Origin: Eucalyptus grandis
Taxonomy: Eukaryota > Streptophyta > Magnoliopsida > Myrtales > Myrtaceae
Assembly (NCBI RefSeq): GCF_016545825.1
Contig: NC_052614.1
Coordinates: 63,648,528-63,712,527, forward strand
Reading direction: 5' to 3'
DNA length: 64,000 nt
The notes below the pieces were generated by a model. That model made no database searches. It was not told the origin of the DNA and saw only the letters and a list, made by a program, of their open reading frames with translations. The position numbers and the translations under genes were made by a program. This document shows, one piece after another, positions 49,440-62,511 of this stretch (its first letter is position 1; each line of letters opens with the position of its first letter).

Positions 49440-51125
49440 GTATGCCAACTGATTTTTTGAGCCAATGAGCTGAATCATAAAATGGTGTCGAATCTCTTAT
49501 GAAATGGTGTCGAATCTCTATATGCTTTGTCCTTGAATAAAGGATTTGATTCTTTGTGAGATTAATGGCACTGGTGTTGTTGCATCTTATCTCAGTGCAT
49601 GATTCTTCAATTCCAAAGTCTCTTAGCTATTGTCTTATCCACAAAATTTGAGAACAACAGCTCCCAAGAGTCACATACTCTGCTTCTGCTATTGATAAAG
49701 CTACAATACTCTGTTTCCTTGAGAACTAAAACATTTGCATGCTGCCCAATAGTTGACAAGTACCAGAAGTGCTCTTTCTATCGACTTTACAACCTGCTAA
49801 ATCTGCGTCTGAATATCTAAGAATAGTAAATTCTCATTCTTTGGGATACCACAGACCTAGCTTTGGAGTAGTTGCAATATATTTGATGATGCGTTTTGCA
49901 GCACTTAAATGAGATTCTTTGGGATCTGATTGGAATCTAGCACAAATGCAAACACTAAATAAAATGTCAGGTCTAGATGCAGTAAGGTAAATAAGAGAAC
50001 CTATAATACTTCTGTAAAGCTTTTGGTCTACTTTCTTTCCTCTTTTATCTTTGTCCAGCTTTGAAGAACTTGACATTGGTGTTTCTGTCTTCTTACAATT
50101 CTCCAATCCGAATTTCTTGATGAGATCTTTCACATACTTCTCTTGGTGAACAAATATATCTTTCTTTGATTGTTTAACTTGCAATCTCAGAAAGAAAGTT
50201 AACTCACCCATCATACTCATCTCGAATTCATCCTATATACATCTAGAGAATTTCTTGCATAGATTTTCATTAGGGGAACCAAAGATAATATCATCAACAT
50301 AAATTTGAAGTAGTAGAAAGTATTTACCCTCTCTTTTTATGAACAAAGTAGTATCTACCTTTCCCTTAACAAAACCATTTTGGGTTAGGAATTTACTTAA
50401 CCTTTCATACCAGGCTCGAGGTGCTTGCTTTAGTCCATACAAGGCCTTTTTCAGTCTATAGACTGAGTTTGGCTTTCTTGGATCTTCAAACCTTGGTGGT
50501 TGTTCCACATAGACTTCTTCTTGGATGAATCCATTGAGGAAGGCATTCTTTACATCCATATGGAATAACTTGAAATCTTTATAGCAAGCAAAAGAAAGTA
50601 ATAATCTAATTGCTTATAACCACACTACTGGTGCATAGGTCTCGTCATAGTCTATCACTTCTTCTTGCGTATATCTTTTGGCCACGAGTCTTGCTTTGTT
50701 CCTGACCACTTTTCCTTTCTCATCCATCTTATTCTTGAAAACCCATTTTGTCCCAATAACAGACTTAACTTTAGGTTTAACAATTAGCTCCCAAATATCG
50801 TTGATGCTGAATTATCTGAGCTCTTTTTGCATAACTTCGATCCGGCTTTCATCAGACAAGGCTTCTTCTACACTTTTGGGTTCCATCTCAGAAATAAGTG
50901 CTAGGGCACTAGACTCTTCTCGCCTTTTGGATCTGGTGCGAATTCCTTCATCAATATTGCCAATGATGAATTTTTTGGGATGACTTGACTTATGCTTCAA
51001 GTTGCTGGTTGATCAAGAGTCTACTGATCCTCTGCTTCGGTTGAGTCTTCTAGATCTGCTTGTTGTTGATTTCCAGAAGTCTAAACCTCTTCGGGGGAAG
51101 TAGACTTTGTAAAGTCTGGAACGGG
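49440..51125 (-). mobile_element. Ty1/copia reverse transcriptase and RNase H, decayed
   Basis: On the - strand from 51125 down: a linker, then the copia RT block with M-D-V-K-N-A-F-L-N-G (~50559), A-L-Y-G-L-K-Q-A-P-R-A-W and the catalytic Y-V-D-D (~50293). Next come the L-T-A-S-R-P-D-I block and the RNase H remnant S-D-A-D-L-A-G (~49800). In-frame stops occur, for example near 50232 and 49834. The copy belongs to the element whose LTR is at 45443-46407. The upstream integrase part lies beyond the nested insertion. Confidence 0.88.
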
Positions 51126-51130
51126 TTCAG

Positions 51131-54100
51131 TGTGACATCCTGAAAATTTAGGTTATGATTTCAATCAGATAAGTCGGGCCTTTCATTGACGTGATTGTAG
51201 TGCTTTTCTTTAAGATGGCCACTCTCGGGATAACTAGACTATCCGGGGAAGCCATTAAGGAATTTTAATGCGATAGACCTGAGAATTCGATCAGGAATCG
51301 GTTTCTTGACCGTGCTCATCTTTAGAAGCTATTACGGCACAGTTAAAAATCGATTTGAGATCAGAGATAGATCTGTTCGACTGAGATGTGTGGCTAATTG
51401 TGGGTGACACCACTAAATTGGAAAATTCTCGTCGGCCGGCGCTAGACTGATTTCTCTATCGTTTTGGTACCTTGTGTCCGTATCATCGAGATTTTTACGA
51501 CAACTAAGAGTCGCCAATGAGTCGAGTGGGTTCATTGTGGCTCGAAGAAAATTGACCATGAGTCAATTGCACTAAAAATTCTTGAAAACTACCCGGTAGA
51601 CTAAGTCACACTAAAGACGCACCAGATTGAAATTAATTGCGAATTTGAACCCGATTACAAAAATTGAAAGTTTTGTGGTGTCACAATCTATTTTAGGAAT
51701 GTCGACTCATCCTCCGAAGAATTTTTAGAGATTTCAAGATTTTTACAGAAAATCGATTTGGACGTATGCGGAAAAATAGTGGAAATTCGGAGGGGCCAAA
51801 TTAAAGGAAATTTGGACTTCCAAGCCGAGTCTTTGAGTGTCAGGGGCTTATAGAAAATTGTATGGGCTTTTTCCTTAGCGAAATTGGACCTCGACTTAGA
51901 GAATCGGAGAAGAAATTGAAGTTTATGAGATGAAATTCAAAGCTTTGGTTGGGGGGTGCATTATTTACATCAAAATTGATTTATTATGGACTTATATTGT
52001 TGGAAAGAAATAGGGGACAAGGCATTGAATTGAAGAGATAAAATTGATTGACTTTAAGCCTCTCCAAGCTTGTCGAACACGTTCACCCAGCTGCCTCCGT
52101 CGCTGCCTCATCCCTTCATTTCTTCAGTTCTGTCTTCATTCATTCCTGCTTTGCTTTTCATTTTTCTCCATCCGCGACATCCCAAACGAAGACCGAGCAG
52201 CCCACTGAAGACCCCTGCAGCCGTTGCCTTCATGCCAGCGTCTCCTTCTCCACCGAGTTGCCAGCCGCTACCACGTCTTCCAGTCAACCTTGCTATCCCT
52301 CGGTGGAGTTGTTGACCCTTGCACAGCCAGCGTGCGCCAGCTGCTTCCTCGTCCGCTTCTCCGCCGCCTCACACGCCTACAGCAACGCACGAAGCTGTTG
52401 TTTCCTTCGCCAGCTCGTTGATCCACGCGTCTCCTCAGCCCACGAGTTCCACCGAAATTTCCAGTAGCTGCCTCCACCCACACGTTGCTTCAACCCAGCG
52501 TCTTCGGTCCACTGCAACGCCTCCACCAGCGAGCTTTAGTCCACGCATCTCCTCAGTCAACTGAAGCTGCCGCCCGCTCGTCCATATCCACCGAAGACAG
52601 GCCCACGAAGCCCACGCGAGTGCTAGTCCACGTCTTCTCCTTTCAGCAGCAACGACGTCCGCGTGTCTTGGCCCAACAGCAGCCCTTGCTGCTTCATCTC
52701 AGCCCGGCAGCCCAGCAGATCCAGCAATTTCGGCCCAGCATCCAACCCAGCAAAATCTTCAAGCCCAGCAGTTGGGCTATTTGAAGCCCACGAAAATTAC
52801 AGCAGCCCAGTTTAGCCCAAGCCCGCGAAGCCAAGCCCAATTCAGCAACTCCCATGCCCAAGAAGCAGGCCCAAGCCCAGCTTTTTGCTGTGGGCTTGCA
52901 AGGCCTTTGGGCCTGGTCCGAGTATCCGTCGATGCCGCCAAAGATTCGAAATTCGGCCGCCATCGCAGTGTTTCGATCTTCACTTTGCACAAGTGAGTTT
53001 TGCTCACTAATCCCTTATTAGTCGGTTAATGATGCTTAGGGGTTTATTAGATTTAATTAAGTGCAATTAGGTGGATATATTAGATTAGAGTAATTAAATT
53101 AGAGACTTATCAATGCATGTTAGGCAAATGGATAGTGTAGTTAGCAAGGAAATAGGTCTTGATATTTATTGAACGAGTCTTAGTAATTTTCCGGACTCGT
53201 TTCGGCTTCCAATTAGGCATTACGGGCCTAAATTGGATTTATTGCATTTATTTAATATTTTCCGTAATTATTTAATTATTTAATTATTTTTCGGAAATTA
53301 GGTTGGAATAGTTGACGACTGAAATTTTATACTGATTATTGTGGTGCAATCCATTTATTTATTTGAGCGTTGAATTGTGCTGAATTGAATTAATAATGAT
53401 TTTAGGATTTTATTCCTAAATTAATTAATTTTGGTAATTAATGGGAAAATTATTGGGCGTCAGTTTACAGCGCCAAAAATATGTAATGGGCTGTTGAAAC
53501 TGGTGGGTTGTTCAAAAAGTGAAATTATGATATTTTGGCTAAGATCGACCATGTCCCCACACACGTCTATTTTATTGAGAATGATAAAAGATGGAATTTA
53601 TTGAATGATTAGGATAGTATACTATATCATCCTACGGCTATGATATGTTAGCTTAGCGAAAGCAGTATACTGATGTACTATATCAGCCTGCGGGCCATAT
53701 GTGAACTTAGCGAGAGTAGTATACCGGTATCCTTTATCAGTTTGCGGGTGATATATCAGCTTAGTGAGAGCAGTATACCTTAACCCTATCAGCTTAGTGC
53801 GAGCTATACTATCTATTTATTACCTTAGAGTGAGCAGTCTTGATATGGTTGGACTTTATATATAATATTGATTGAATTGACCATGGGATGGTCCGATGAC
53901 ATGTAATTGACTAAGTTGATTGATCGATGATTCGATCTGAGCTCTAAATCAACGTGATGACGTGATTCAATGATTGTATGAATTGACTGATTGATGTGAT
54001 ATAAGGCATCGGTAAATAACGTTGATTTGCAGGATGGAACTAGGGCCAAGGTAAGTCATCTGACTCATGTTGTGCTTAGGTAGCCTCTAAAGCGCATTGG

Positions 54101-54526
54101 CTTCCTAATCGGATCTTAGAGGGTAGAACTTGCTGAGACGTTGTCTCACTGGTTATTGTATAATCATTTTCAAGTCCTTAGATGATGTTGATGGAGAACC
54201 AAGAGCCCCGGAGTTTGGAAAGGTGGAGAGGCCAGAATCGGCAATTGAGTCTGACTAGTAGGTCATAGGACAGTTCCTTTTTGGAATGAGCCAACTTTTT
54301 TGTAAATAGTATGGTCTTGTAAATAAACATAGTTGTTTATAAAAAGTTTGTTTTGGTTTGAAAAATTGGCCCTACTTTTCTATCCCATTGAATTGTTGTC
54401 TGGGGATTATTTATCTGCTTCTGTATGTGCATTTAAAAATGAATGGGTTGGCGATGCGTCCTGGGACGTCACAATTTAATCGACCAAGGAGGGATGAACG
54501 CGTGCTCGGAGGATCGGGACGTGACA
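51131..54526 (+). mobile_element. Solo-LTR-like insertion (S2), 3396 bp
   Basis: The ends are TGTGACATCC and GGACGTGACA, flanked by the exact 5-bp duplication TTCAG (51126-51130 and 54527-54531). It splits the copia pol between integrase and RT. The last ~1.5 kb matches the reverse complement of S1 (7273 onward). It includes a tandem array at 53600-53840 with GTATAC, TATATCAGC and TTAGCGAGAG words. 52050-52990 is GC-rich and gives several overlapping Ser/Pro-rich open frames without a domain. No reverse transcriptase, so a solo LTR of an element with very long LTRs is the simplest reading. Confidence 0.85.
53600..53840 (+). repeat. Tandem array inside S2
   Basis: Four to five degenerate units of about 50-65 bp, each with a GTATAC palindrome, a 'tatcagc' word and 'cttagcgagagcag'. 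The reverse-complement array is present in S1 at 8280-8560. Confidence 0.75.
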
Positions 54527-54531
54527 TTCAG

Positions 54532-54680
54532 ACTCTTCAAGTTGAGTCTGATTTGGTTGAGTCTCCTCAAATTTGACGTTCATAGATTCTATCACAGACT
54601 GAGTCTTTTTGTTAAAGACTCTATAAGTTTTACTTGTGATTGAATAATCAAGGAAGATTTCTTCAGGGTGCCATTTGTAT
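54532..54680 (-). mobile_element. Copia integrase C-terminal remnant
   Basis: The - strand frame gives E-I-F-L-D-Y-S, then S-K-T-Y-R-V-F-N, matching the block at 14835-14935 of the + strand element. It is the continuation of the - strand element across S2. Beyond 54680 the copia match stops. Confidence 0.75.
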
Positions 54681-55989
54681 TGTGTCTACATCAATTCTTT
54701 GACAAAAGGATGATCGCAGATGACATAGATAATAGAGTAGAAAAGAGAGCTTGAGTGACGAGAAGTGAGGCTCGGAAGGTTTGTGCATAGAGTAAGTCCA
54801 TTGAGTTGAGCTGTTAAATACAATGGGTATATTAAAACTAGGAAACATTCAAGTGTGTGAGCATTTGTAATTCTATAATTCTTCTTTTCTTAGCAGAATA
54901 TTTGCCGACTTTCCTCATGGATGCAGGTTTCGACATTCAAATTGAATCACGTAAATGTTCATGTGTCCTATTATTTTTTGTTTTATATGTTTGTCGATTT
55001 CCATAGCTTCTAATATAATTGCAAAGTTACGACGTCCTTCAGTCACGTCACAATTTCTCTGAGCTCCATTTCCCCCGTGGGATGGTGTTGTCTTAAAGTG
55101 AATGGAGGGCCGCCGAGGGCGAATAAAGAATTTTGATGAAGTTGTCGAGGGAGGTGATGGCAAATGGGACCTGTTTTTCACATTTTTGCTGGCAGTGGAA
55201 GAATCTGTTCTTTTATGTAGTCCAAGGAAATCCCATAAATTGTGGCGAACGAATCATGACATCGTGGAGCAAATCAAGAAACGTTTTTTTTTTTTGTTTT
55301 CTTTTGAAAATCATCCCTTCTCTGTCAAACTTTTTTCTTTTCTTCCCTATTTGTTTTTTGGCTCTTCCAATGCACTAGAATCTCGTTGTCTCCTAAATCC
55401 ATATTGGCCGAAAATATGTTTTCTTGCTTTCCAAATTTTCTCATGTGCATTGCATATGGGAATTTTGGCCACAATAGGGTGGACAATGGGCTTGGCCGAT
55501 TTTTTTTTGTTTTTAAACAGGCTTAATCCAGATTATTTAGCTCGAAACCAATCTGTACAAGTCCACTAACTCAGGTCCAGTTCAATTATATGAGTTTAAT
55601 AATGCATAAAAATGCAATTAATATGTAGATGTATTTATTAATTTTCTGTTAGAGATCAGTGCCAGTTTCTCATTTTCTTTTTGCAACGAATAATCAGACA
55701 AAGTTACCAAATTTAGGTGCTAGCAGTTATCTGTTAAAGTTATGTGCGCATTCTCAAGGGAAGCCGGTATTTAACAAATGGGTGAAGCGAAGCAAAGGGA
55801 ATTAAGGCCAATTCTTCCACACTCAAAGTAAAAACATTTTCCTTCACAGTAAAAAAATCATTTCATTAGGAGAGGGAAATGAGAGGTTTGAGTAAAAATA
55901 TGCCACCGACTGAGGATCAAATGATTCGTTCAGATAACAAAGTTTGGTCAGTTTCATATCATCATAATATTTTTGAGATAAACAGCCTA
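54681..55989. other. Unassigned stretch
   Basis: No gene I can support. A + strand frame at 55102-55569 (155 aa) starts with a basic/acidic piece and turns into a hydrophobic, low-complexity tail. It has no recognisable domain. Confidence 0.4.
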
Positions 55990-56660
55990 TGGTTTTCAAA
56001 ATAATCGAAATCAACTATCCTGCGAGATTTGAGAGATTGTACTTTGCAAACACCGATGGAGGATGAAAGTTGTCGTCCTTTCATCGTCTTTCTTACCCTC
56101 CAGACGACTTTCCGATTCTGGTTCCACTAGTTCTTGTGGAACATTTGATGGTTCTTCAGCAATCTTTTCTTTGCCTTTTTGAGAGGTATATGCCCTCTTT
56201 GGTTGACTCTGCATAGGAGCTTCTAGTTCAGGAGCAGGGTTTGAGTAATTTTCAATTTCGCTCATAAGAAACTGAGCAGATGTCGTTGACTAGACTCAAA
56301 ATATCCTCCGTTATAGCATCTTTCTCCTTGAGTGCATTCAGCATGTTCCTTACCACGCTGGCATTGTCAAACCTTGGTGAGTGAATAGTTGGAGGTGTTT
56401 CTGAAGTAGGTACAGAAACCGGTCCAGAAGATGGTCCTGGAATTGGAGTTTTGGGGGAAGAAGTAGGAAGGTTTTTTTGGCTTAAAGGGGGAAGTGTTCC
56501 TCGAATGTCTAACGAGAGGCGTCTCTTCACTCTCGTATTCCAGTGATATCGATGCTTCCTCGTCCCCTTGGAGCAGAAGAGAACACTGCCGTTCTTCTCT
56601 GTGATCTTCTCAGCCCAATATATCTCTTAGAAACAGTGTTTGCAACGTTGGGTGCCATTA
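55990..56660 (-). pseudogene. Fragment of a second Sirevirus-type 3' ORF
   Basis: The - strand frame from an ATG at ~56660 is Arg-rich (G-L-R-R-S-Q-R-R-T), then shifts into a Pro/Ser-rich frame ending at 56252, then into the frame 56265-56011 (P-K-R-A-Y-T, E-P-S-N-V-P-Q-E). Composition and order resemble the N-terminal part of additional 3' ORFs of Sirevirus-like copia elements, but the sequence differs from the copy at 48969. The first 112 bp (56549-56660) also form the left edge of the window. Confidence 0.45.
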
Positions 56661-59290
56661 GAGAGGATGATTATTCGCAAACAGAGTGAGGTTGAAGAAG
56701 ATTTCTGGGATATATTAGAAGGATCGTGAACGAGGGTTTTGTGAACGAAAATTTGGCAACGCTTCAAGTGTAGAAAGAAGTGATTTTGACAGTTCCGAAA
56801 AAGGTTTGAATTCTGAAAAAAGTATGTTTGTCGAATCTCTAACAGGCTAATTAATATAGATGGAGGCGAGAAGAGGGGATAGAATCTCACTTTGTTATTT
56901 GTAGATGTAATTTCACTAAATTGACAACAATGGTAGTTCTAGATCCGTCCCATTAAGATTGCAACTTAAGTATAGGGCCCCTTTGTTAAGCTTCAATTGA
57001 AACTCATTTATAGGCAAAGACTATGCGTATTTATTATGATTGCTCGGTCATAATGTACAACCGTCATAAGGTCATGTCAAAAGCCAATTTTCTATTTGTA
57101 GGCGTTGGAGGACAACCATAAATGGATAGCGAGTTTGGTACGGTCTAGTTAGACCTGGCCCTATAAATCCAAGCCACCCTAACCAAACTTATATTGATTT
57201 TGCATTAGCGACACCCTGTCAATTAAGGGCGACTGAATTTGGGGGAATTATTTTTGCCATATTTAGGGGTGCTTCTCCCTCTACATAGGATTTTGTGATA
57301 TTTGCGATTGATAGCAAGATTGATAGTAGACGGCTTGTCGCTTTTATTGAGGTTCCAATAATGAGTACTGTTAAAAATCTGCCTATATGGATAATAAAAG
57401 ACAAATAATCATCTAATAGAATTTGACATTGACATGGCTTTAAGTGAAATAGTAATGATATCATTTTGTCTAGAAAATCATCTATTAGAACCTTGCCAAA
57501 AAGTAAATGTGGCATGCGGGTGTAAATTAAGGGTTTTGATGTCACAAGAAAAAGTTTAGAGTAAATATGTTATGGTTTGGGATTTTTTTATGTCACAAAG
57601 AAAATTCGGTCTAAATATGTCATTGTGGATATATTTTGGGATTTCTTGTGACTTTTTCAATTTAAAATTTATTATATATAAAAATATATATATCCCATAG
57701 TAAAAATTGCTAAATAAGCATTTAGGTTTATACCATGAAAACTCCAAACTAATATATTTGTGATAAATTTACCAAAGTTACCCTAAGCTAATTATTTGAC
57801 CATAAAAAAATCCCAAATTGGTACATTTATGACAAATTTACCCTTTGTTAGTTTCCATTTAATTGAATTAATATCATAAAAAATCACAAATCAGTACATT
57901 TATGACAACGAAGGTTAAAACTCGAAACTGGTATACCTGTCAACTATTACGTGTCATCTAACGTAGCAATTTGTGGATAAAATTTAATGAAAATTAACGG
58001 AGAGTAAATTTGTCACGGGTACATAAGTTTCGGTTTTTTGTGGTCAAAAAATTAATTTAGAGTAAATTTATCACATATGTATCGGTTTTGGGTTTTTCGT
58101 GGCATTAACCCAAAGCATTTTGATGGCAGACATAACAATATGCCGACTAACGAACAAAATTTATAACATGAAATGAATCAATTTAATGGTCTTCACAAAA
58201 TTGTGCTACAATACTAGAAGCAGTTTTTGAGTGATAATTGTTCGTAAGTTCTAAACCTATTTAATGGCCAATATTGTTATAAACTTTTAGTTTTATCAAT
58301 TTAGCTTTAAATATTTTTACAATTTTTTTAAATTTTTGATTTTTCTATTCTTTTATTTTCTTTGTTTTTCCATTGTCCATCTTCTTGAAAGGGCTAGTGT
58401 AGGCCGATGGGGCCTTGAAGATGGCCTGCGCAAAATTGAAAAAATAAAATAAAAATATCAGATATTTTAAAAAAATTACAAACATAGGACCCATATTGAC
58501 CCGGATAATTATATTAAAAAAGTCATCAAAATTTTATGACTAAATTAGTCAAACTGAAAAATTTAATATTGAAATAGCATTGTACAATAGGTTCAGGACT
58601 CTTTAGATAATTTTGCCTTATTTTTCAATAGAAAAAAATGGGATAAATGCATTAGAAGTTCTAAAAATTATCATGAAAGTGCAATTAAGTTTTAAAACTT
58701 TCAAAAAGTGCAATTAAGTCATAAAACTTGTCACCAAAGTGCAATTAAGTCCTAAAACTTATTACGAAAGTACAATCGTGTCCTAAAACTTTCAAAAGGT
58801 GTTAATGGAAGGACTTGATTGAAATAATTAGACAAGTTTTATGACTCAATTGCACTTTTGAATTGAGGACTCAATTGGACTTTCGTGACAAATTTCAAGA
58901 CTTGATTGCATTTTTTGAAAGTTTTAGAAATCAATTATACTTTTGTGACAAGTTTTAGAACTTTCAATACACTTATCCCGATGAAAAAGTAAAAACTTAC
59001 AGAATTTTTATGATATTTGGCCATCAAACTATTTCTCTTTTGTCTACTAATGCTGATTTCCTTTTATTAGGAGACAATAGGTTTTATCGACTCATTTTAG
59101 AAAAAAAAAAGATTTAGTCGAAAGATGCAAAAAGATTTCTAATCACGATGATAGTTGAATGCATGCGTGGGATCCTTCGAGAAATTTTGAGTAGATCCTA
59201 AGCACGAGATTCTTATTTATGCAAATCAATAATTGCATTTCCAAGGCTATAAACTTTTTTCTATGACCGGTGCTCAACAACAACACCATC
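56661..59290. other. Upstream region of terpene synthase copy 2, no gene
   Basis: AT-rich, collinear with 113-2864. The open frames here (56627-56890, 57219-57545) are not conserved in frame with the left copy. Confidence 0.6.
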
Positions 59291-59298
59291 TATATAAA
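59291..59298 (+). promoter_or_regulatory. TATA box of terpene synthase copy 2
   Basis: TATATAAA, 40 bp upstream of the ATG at 59339. The context is identical to copy 1. Confidence 0.7.
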
Positions 59299-59338
59299 GC
59301 GGGGTTAGCATACTGAGAGATTCACTACAACTTTCGCA

Positions 59339-62300
59339 ATGGCTCTTCCTGTTTTGTTCACAAGCTTCGTCCCCTCCTCAATCAGCCATAACCAACCCTC
59401 TCTCTTGTCCTTTAGACACCCTCGCTGCTCCTCCTCCTCCTTCTCCTCAGGTGCTAAATCGGTGACATGCGCCGCGACGATCGAGAATCCAGAGATTGTG
59501 AGACGATCGGCAAATTGGAAACCTAATGTGTGGGACTACGAGTTTCTTCAGTCACTCAGAGTTGATTACACGGTAATAATCCTTTTTGGTTCGGCACAAT
59601 ACCTAGCCTGGGTATGTTCTATGGAAAATGTTCACATCTCGGTCCTGAACTTTGTATTCCTTTTTTTTCCAATCTTGTCCTTGAACTTGTGGGAATTCCC
59701 TATCAAATTTCTTGGTCTATGGTTCTGGCAAATTGAAGCTCATGCGCGTGTCAAAGCTAGCGGAAAGTATGATGCAGAAAACTCGGTACAAGTTTTAAGT
59801 TCAAGGATCATGTTGAGAAGGGGAAAAAACAACAACATAAGTTGAAGATCGTATGGGTGCTTTTCCCTACTTTCTTTTTACTTTGATGAGATAAGAGTCC
59901 ACAACACCCAAAATGGCATAGAAATAAAAACGAAACTGTATTCTGAATTTGATATAAGGATGTATCCTACTTGAGTACTTTTGTATACGACCAACCACTG
60001 CCACTCTATCAAATACGACCGACATAACAATATTCCATAGAGATACTAATAAACTCGATCAAAATGGCATATTCTCAACAATGCTTACTCTGCTTATGTA
60101 TTACTTTTGATTAAGATCTCATTTTTCTGAATGTTTCACGTGCCTAGGAGGATAAATATGCCGAGCAAGTCCAAAGGTTGAAGGAAGAAATCAAGGGTCT
60201 ATTCAACAGGGAGATGAACCAGGTGGCCAAGCTCGAGTTCATTGACGTGGTTCAAAGACTCGGACTAGGATACCATTTTGAGACGGAGATAAAAAACGCT
60301 CTCAGTTCCATCTATGACAACACCGGATATGCTCAACTTTTGAACGATCTCTATGCAATTTCCCTTGGATTTCGGTTACTTAGACAACATGGATACAACA
60401 TACGGCAAGGTATTCACCGTATGGCTACCCTTTTGCAAATCATGTTGATGCATCAAAAGTTACCTTACCGTTCCTTTTTTTGGACATATAGATGTGTTTC
60501 AACAATTTATGAACAAGACGGGCACATTCAACGAATCACTCAATAAGGATGTGAAGGGGCTTCTTGGTCTCTATGAAGCTTCTTTTCATGGATTGGAAGG
60601 TGAAACCATGCTTGATGAAGCGAGGAACTTTGCTTCTAAGCATCTAAAGGATCTAAACCTTGACAAAGTTCCCACTATGTTAGCGAGTTACGTGAGTCAT
60701 ACATTAGATATACCGATCCACTGGAGGCCAAATAGGTTGGAGGCTCGGTGGTTCATGGACATGTACGAGAAACAACAAGACATGATCCCTTCCTTGCTGC
60801 GATTGGCTAAATTAGACTTCAATCTAGTGCAATCAGTCCACAAGAAGGAAGTTAGCAATATGGCAAGGTATATGCAAGCACTCTAAATATAAGTTCATGC
60901 AAACACCAAACCTGTAGGAGCGCATTTAGATCAACTTAGTTGTTGCATGGTAAATTTCTCAGGTGGTGGGTTGAACTTGGCGCAAACAAGATGACCTTCT
61001 TCAGAGACAGATTGGTGGAACACTATTTTTGGAATTGCACCATGGTTTTTGAACCTCAATATACAGCTTACAGGGAAATGACGACGAAGCTCGCTTGTAT
61101 GGTGACACTTATCGATGATGTTTATGATGTATACGGAACATTGGAAGAACTCGAGCTCTTAACAGATTTTCTTGTTAGGTTAGTGTTATATGATTACTAT
61201 CATCATTTTCCCTCGTAACTATTGTTGCCAAGAGAAACGACAAGCAATTAAATAGTCTCTGAATGACACAAGGGATACAAAAAATTTTGATAGTTCTATG
61301 ATATAAATTCTCCGATGTATTTTGAACATATCACTTTTTAAGTTAGATTTTTTTCCCTCTATATAATTGATTGGTATGGGCAATTAAGTAGTAGTAAGTA
61401 CTAACCTTCATTGTTATCACTAAAAGTATATCGGGTGCTGGTAAAATTTACAAAATGTTGAAATGGTGATATCTTATCCAGGTGGGACATCACAGAAATC
61501 GATAAGCTTCCTCCAACAATAAGGGATAGTTACATGGCCTTGTACAACACGACCAACGAAATTGGGTATTGGACGATGAGAGAGCTAGGAATCAACACCA
61601 TTCCTTACATGCGAAAAGTGGTAATCTCGCTGAATCTTTCACCTAATAATTTCTAGCCCGTGCAAGGCAACTTACTTTTCTACTTCTGACTTTCGTAATG
61701 AAACTTCTATTTAAACATCTGAGAATTCGAAAAATGTACGAGAGAAGAATGTCCCCTGGCTTTGTCATCGACACACTTTTTTCAAATTTCAATCCTCTAG
61801 TGGGCGGATGAATGCAAGGCATACATAAAGGAGGCCCATTGGTATAACAAGGGCATCAAACCGACATTGAAGGAGTACATGGACAATGCGGTGGATTCAA
61901 TCGGAGGTTCGATTATGCTATTGGGCAGCTACTTCCTAACCACGGACAAATTGACGGAAGAGGGGCTTGATTATGTGTCGAAAATCCCGAGTGTCATGCA
62001 TTGCTCTACCAAGATCCTTCGACTCAACAATGATCTCAGTACCTCATCGGTAAATTACTTTGACATTTATCTTTCTCCTTTTGTATAATTGCTTACGAAG
62101 AGAAAGCACGTCATTGATGGATTCAAAAATACGTGCTTTTCTTTTTAATATGTTCGATAAGGATCCTGAGACTTATGTTTGTGAAACATCAATGTCATTC
62201 ATGGTCAGTATGAATTGGCACGAGGAGACAACTTCAAGGCGCTAGAATGCTACATGAATGAAACCGGCGCCTCGGAAGAGGCCGCGCGAGAGCATGTCAA

Positions 62301-62511
62301 GCAAATGGTGCATGAGACCTGGAAGAGGATGAACAAAGATGTGTTTGAGGACTACCCATATTCTGGGCTCGGGCCTTTTCTCGACGCTTGTCTGAACTTT
62401 GCACGAGCTTCTCAATGCTTTTACCAGTACGGAGACGGACACGGCCTTCCTGATAACGAAACAAAGGACCACCTTGTAAGGGCACTATTCGACCCTGTGC
62501 CCCTCGATTAG
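59339..62511 (+). CDS. Monoterpene synthase, TPS-b family, plastid-targeted
   Basis: Seven exons: 59339-59572, 60148-60409, 60492-60867, 60963-61178, 61482-61620, 61801-62049 and 62209-62511. All have GT/AG borders and join in frame to 592 residues plus stop, the usual size and exon plan of angiosperm TPS-b genes. Residues 1 to ~50 are Ser-rich without acidic residues until 49, a plastid transit peptide. RR(x)8W is at 55-65 (marks monoterpene cyclase-type enzymes), RxR at 305-307, DDxxD (D342, D343, D346) binds Mg-diphosphate, and N486-D487-L-x-T490-x3-E494 is the second metal site, split between exons 6 and 7. The enzyme should ionise geranyl diphosphate in the plastid stroma. RR(x)8W favours a cyclic product, but which one cannot be told from sequence alone. 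A TATA box lies 40 bp upstream of the ATG. The neighbour copy at 2913 has a stop in exon 6 and Asn in DDxxD, so this is the only candidate enzyme in the window. Confidence 0.93.

Noticed and set aside
52048..52990. Several Ser/Pro-rich frames on both strands
   Set aside because: They overlap in several frames of one GC-rich block of the S2 LTR-like insertion; no domain and no clear start context.
55102..55569. 155-aa + strand frame
   Set aside because: No family recognised and a poly-Phe, low-complexity second half. Left as unassigned sequence.
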